From an uncultured Lewinella sp. (GTDB taxonomy: Bacteria; Bacteroidota; Bacteroidia; Chitinophagales; Saprospiraceae), in contig CALEDI010000029.1 in the NCBI GenBank assembly GCA_937949535.1, positions 1 to 36,509 of the forward strand: a stretch of DNA of 36,509 nucleotides, in the 5' to 3' direction. The position numbers and the translations under genes are program-made. Positions 35,409 to 36,509 of the stretch are shown one piece after another. Below the pieces are notes generated by a model. It saw only the letters and a list, made by a program, of their open reading frames with translations. It was not told where the DNA came from and searched no databases. Each line of letters begins with the position of its first letter. The stretch's first letter is position 1.

Positions 35409-35467
35409 TTGTTTGGTGCGAAGTGCAGAGATAAACTGGAACGTTGATATAAATTTACAACGTATAT

Positions 35468-36436
35468 TTATTCAAAAAATGGAGAACTTGAGAATTCGAG
35501 TTTGTAAATACTTGCTCCTTCTCGATCAAAATTTTGATCTACTAAATAAATGACTTCTTTTCCACAATCTATAGCTCCGTAGTTCCATCTCAAAGCAGGC
35601 TCTATGATCAATCGAGATGTAAACTTTTCTTCTAAATGATCAAAGATTAGTAACGAACTAGATTGATAATATTGTTTATGTTTTGAATCTCTGTGCTCGC
35701 CTGAGTAGCTTACAATAGCTTTTTCATCACAGAATCGTAAAGGCCTTCCAAAAGCTCGGAATTTATTGACAGGTTTGAATGACTTTCCATCAGAAAAGTC
35801 AGGACGATAATCTGTTAGGCCACTTAAAAGACCAATCCTCTTACCGTTAGAAAAAATTTGTAATACATCAGTGTTCATGGAGAATAAGTACACGTCGCTT
35901 TCCCTAGAATATTTCAACGCATAACCTTTGAAGAAATCCATTTCACCACCCTGTGGAAGTTCCGGATAAAACGATTCAGGGAAAGTATAAAGGTTACTTG
36001 AATCAACCCACCTTCCAGATGTTAATTCAATTTCTCTAGCTTGAGTATTGGAGTTCACATAGCCTAACATTATATTATTGTCATTAATCCGACTTGCGAA
36101 CCTTGGGTATCCATCTCCTGGGATAGAATACTGCCTGACAAATACACTATCTACATAAACAAAAATAGCTCGCTTATCAAATTCGATTACATAAGTTGAA
36201 TCATTACCATTTGCTGGGGCTATAATATCTCTTATCGACCCTATTTGGCCTGGTCCATTTCCTCTCTCCCCAAACCTATACATTAATAGACCTTCTTTAC
36301 TTATCACTGATATGGGTTTCTTGTAGCCCATATCCACTAAGAGAATATCTCCGTTATCAGCGATACTTAGGAACGCCTCATAAATAACTGTCCGATTTGC
36401 TACCTTGCGAATCCCCAACCCAAAAGTAATGTCCAA
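35468..36436 (-). CDS. 6-bladed beta-propeller-like protein
   Basis: Repeated blade-like segments (SIADNGDILLVDMGYKKPISVISKEG, RFGERGNGPGQIGSIRDI); AT-rich relative to neighbours. Confidence 0.6.
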   Translation of the reverse strand: MDITFGLGIRKVANRTVIYEAFLSIADNGDILLVDMGYKKPISVISKEGLLMYRFGERGNGPGQIGSIRDIIAPANGNDSTYVIEFDKRAIFVYVDSVFVRQYSIPGDGYPRFASRINDNNIMLGYVNSNTQAREIELTSGRWVDSSNLYTFPESFYPELPQGGEMDFFKGYALKYSRESDVYLFSMNTDVLQIFSNGKRIGLLSGLTDYRPDFSDGKSFKPVNKFRAFGRPLRFCDEKAIVSYSGEHRDSKHKQYYQSSSLLIFDHLEEKFTSRLIIEPALRWNYGAIDCGKEVIYLVDQNFDREGASIYKLEFSSSPFFE

Positions 36437-36509
36437 GATAGAAACTCCATACGATGAGGAAGTAACTGATTATATGCTTCTCTTCTACGAAAACCTCAGC
36501 GAGAAGGAT

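Noticed and set aside
1-36509. Defence system, prophage, integron or IS element
   Set aside because: No integrase, transposase, phage structural, restriction or nuclease-effector ORFs recognised; the genes are ordinary housekeeping, envelope and protease functions.

Overview
The window reads as a chromosomal segment of a Bacteroidota bacterium, probably Saprospiria/Lewinella-like. This is inferred from gene content: a T9SS sorting domain, an ECF sigma gene next to an outer-membrane-barrel gene, TAnnTTTG promoters and a Lacal_2735-type small protein. I call about 24 protein-coding genes and one tRNA-Met(CAU). They include a UbiA-like protein, FGGY gluconokinase, ParA, a secreted ADP-ribosylglycohydrolase, ECF sigma plus anti-sigma/barrel protein, an AT-hook/HhH protein, NAD kinase, an Omp85-like protein, EamA, ApbE, endonuclease V, S9, M50, M12B and M28 peptidases, cytochrome oxidase subunit III, an RND efflux permease and a beta-propeller protein. 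I see no prophage, IS element, CRISPR array or classical defence island. The most unusual content is a dense set of small structured repeats: (i) heptanucleotide tandem repeats filling gaps between genes; (ii) palindromes whose loop is TNC on one strand and GNA on the other; (iii) a dispersed GCACCTGCGnCCGCGCC motif; (iv) a roughly 155-bp cloverleaf-forming element; and (v) the main finding, an RND efflux permease ORF (about 31.8-35.4 kb) that appears to have absorbed four in-frame blocks of these repeats. Three repeat families occur twice inside that one ORF, each time in a different reading frame or orientation, and one pair shows a compensatory stem change. This resembles Rickettsia palindromic elements and suggests DNA-level insertion tolerated within coding sequence.
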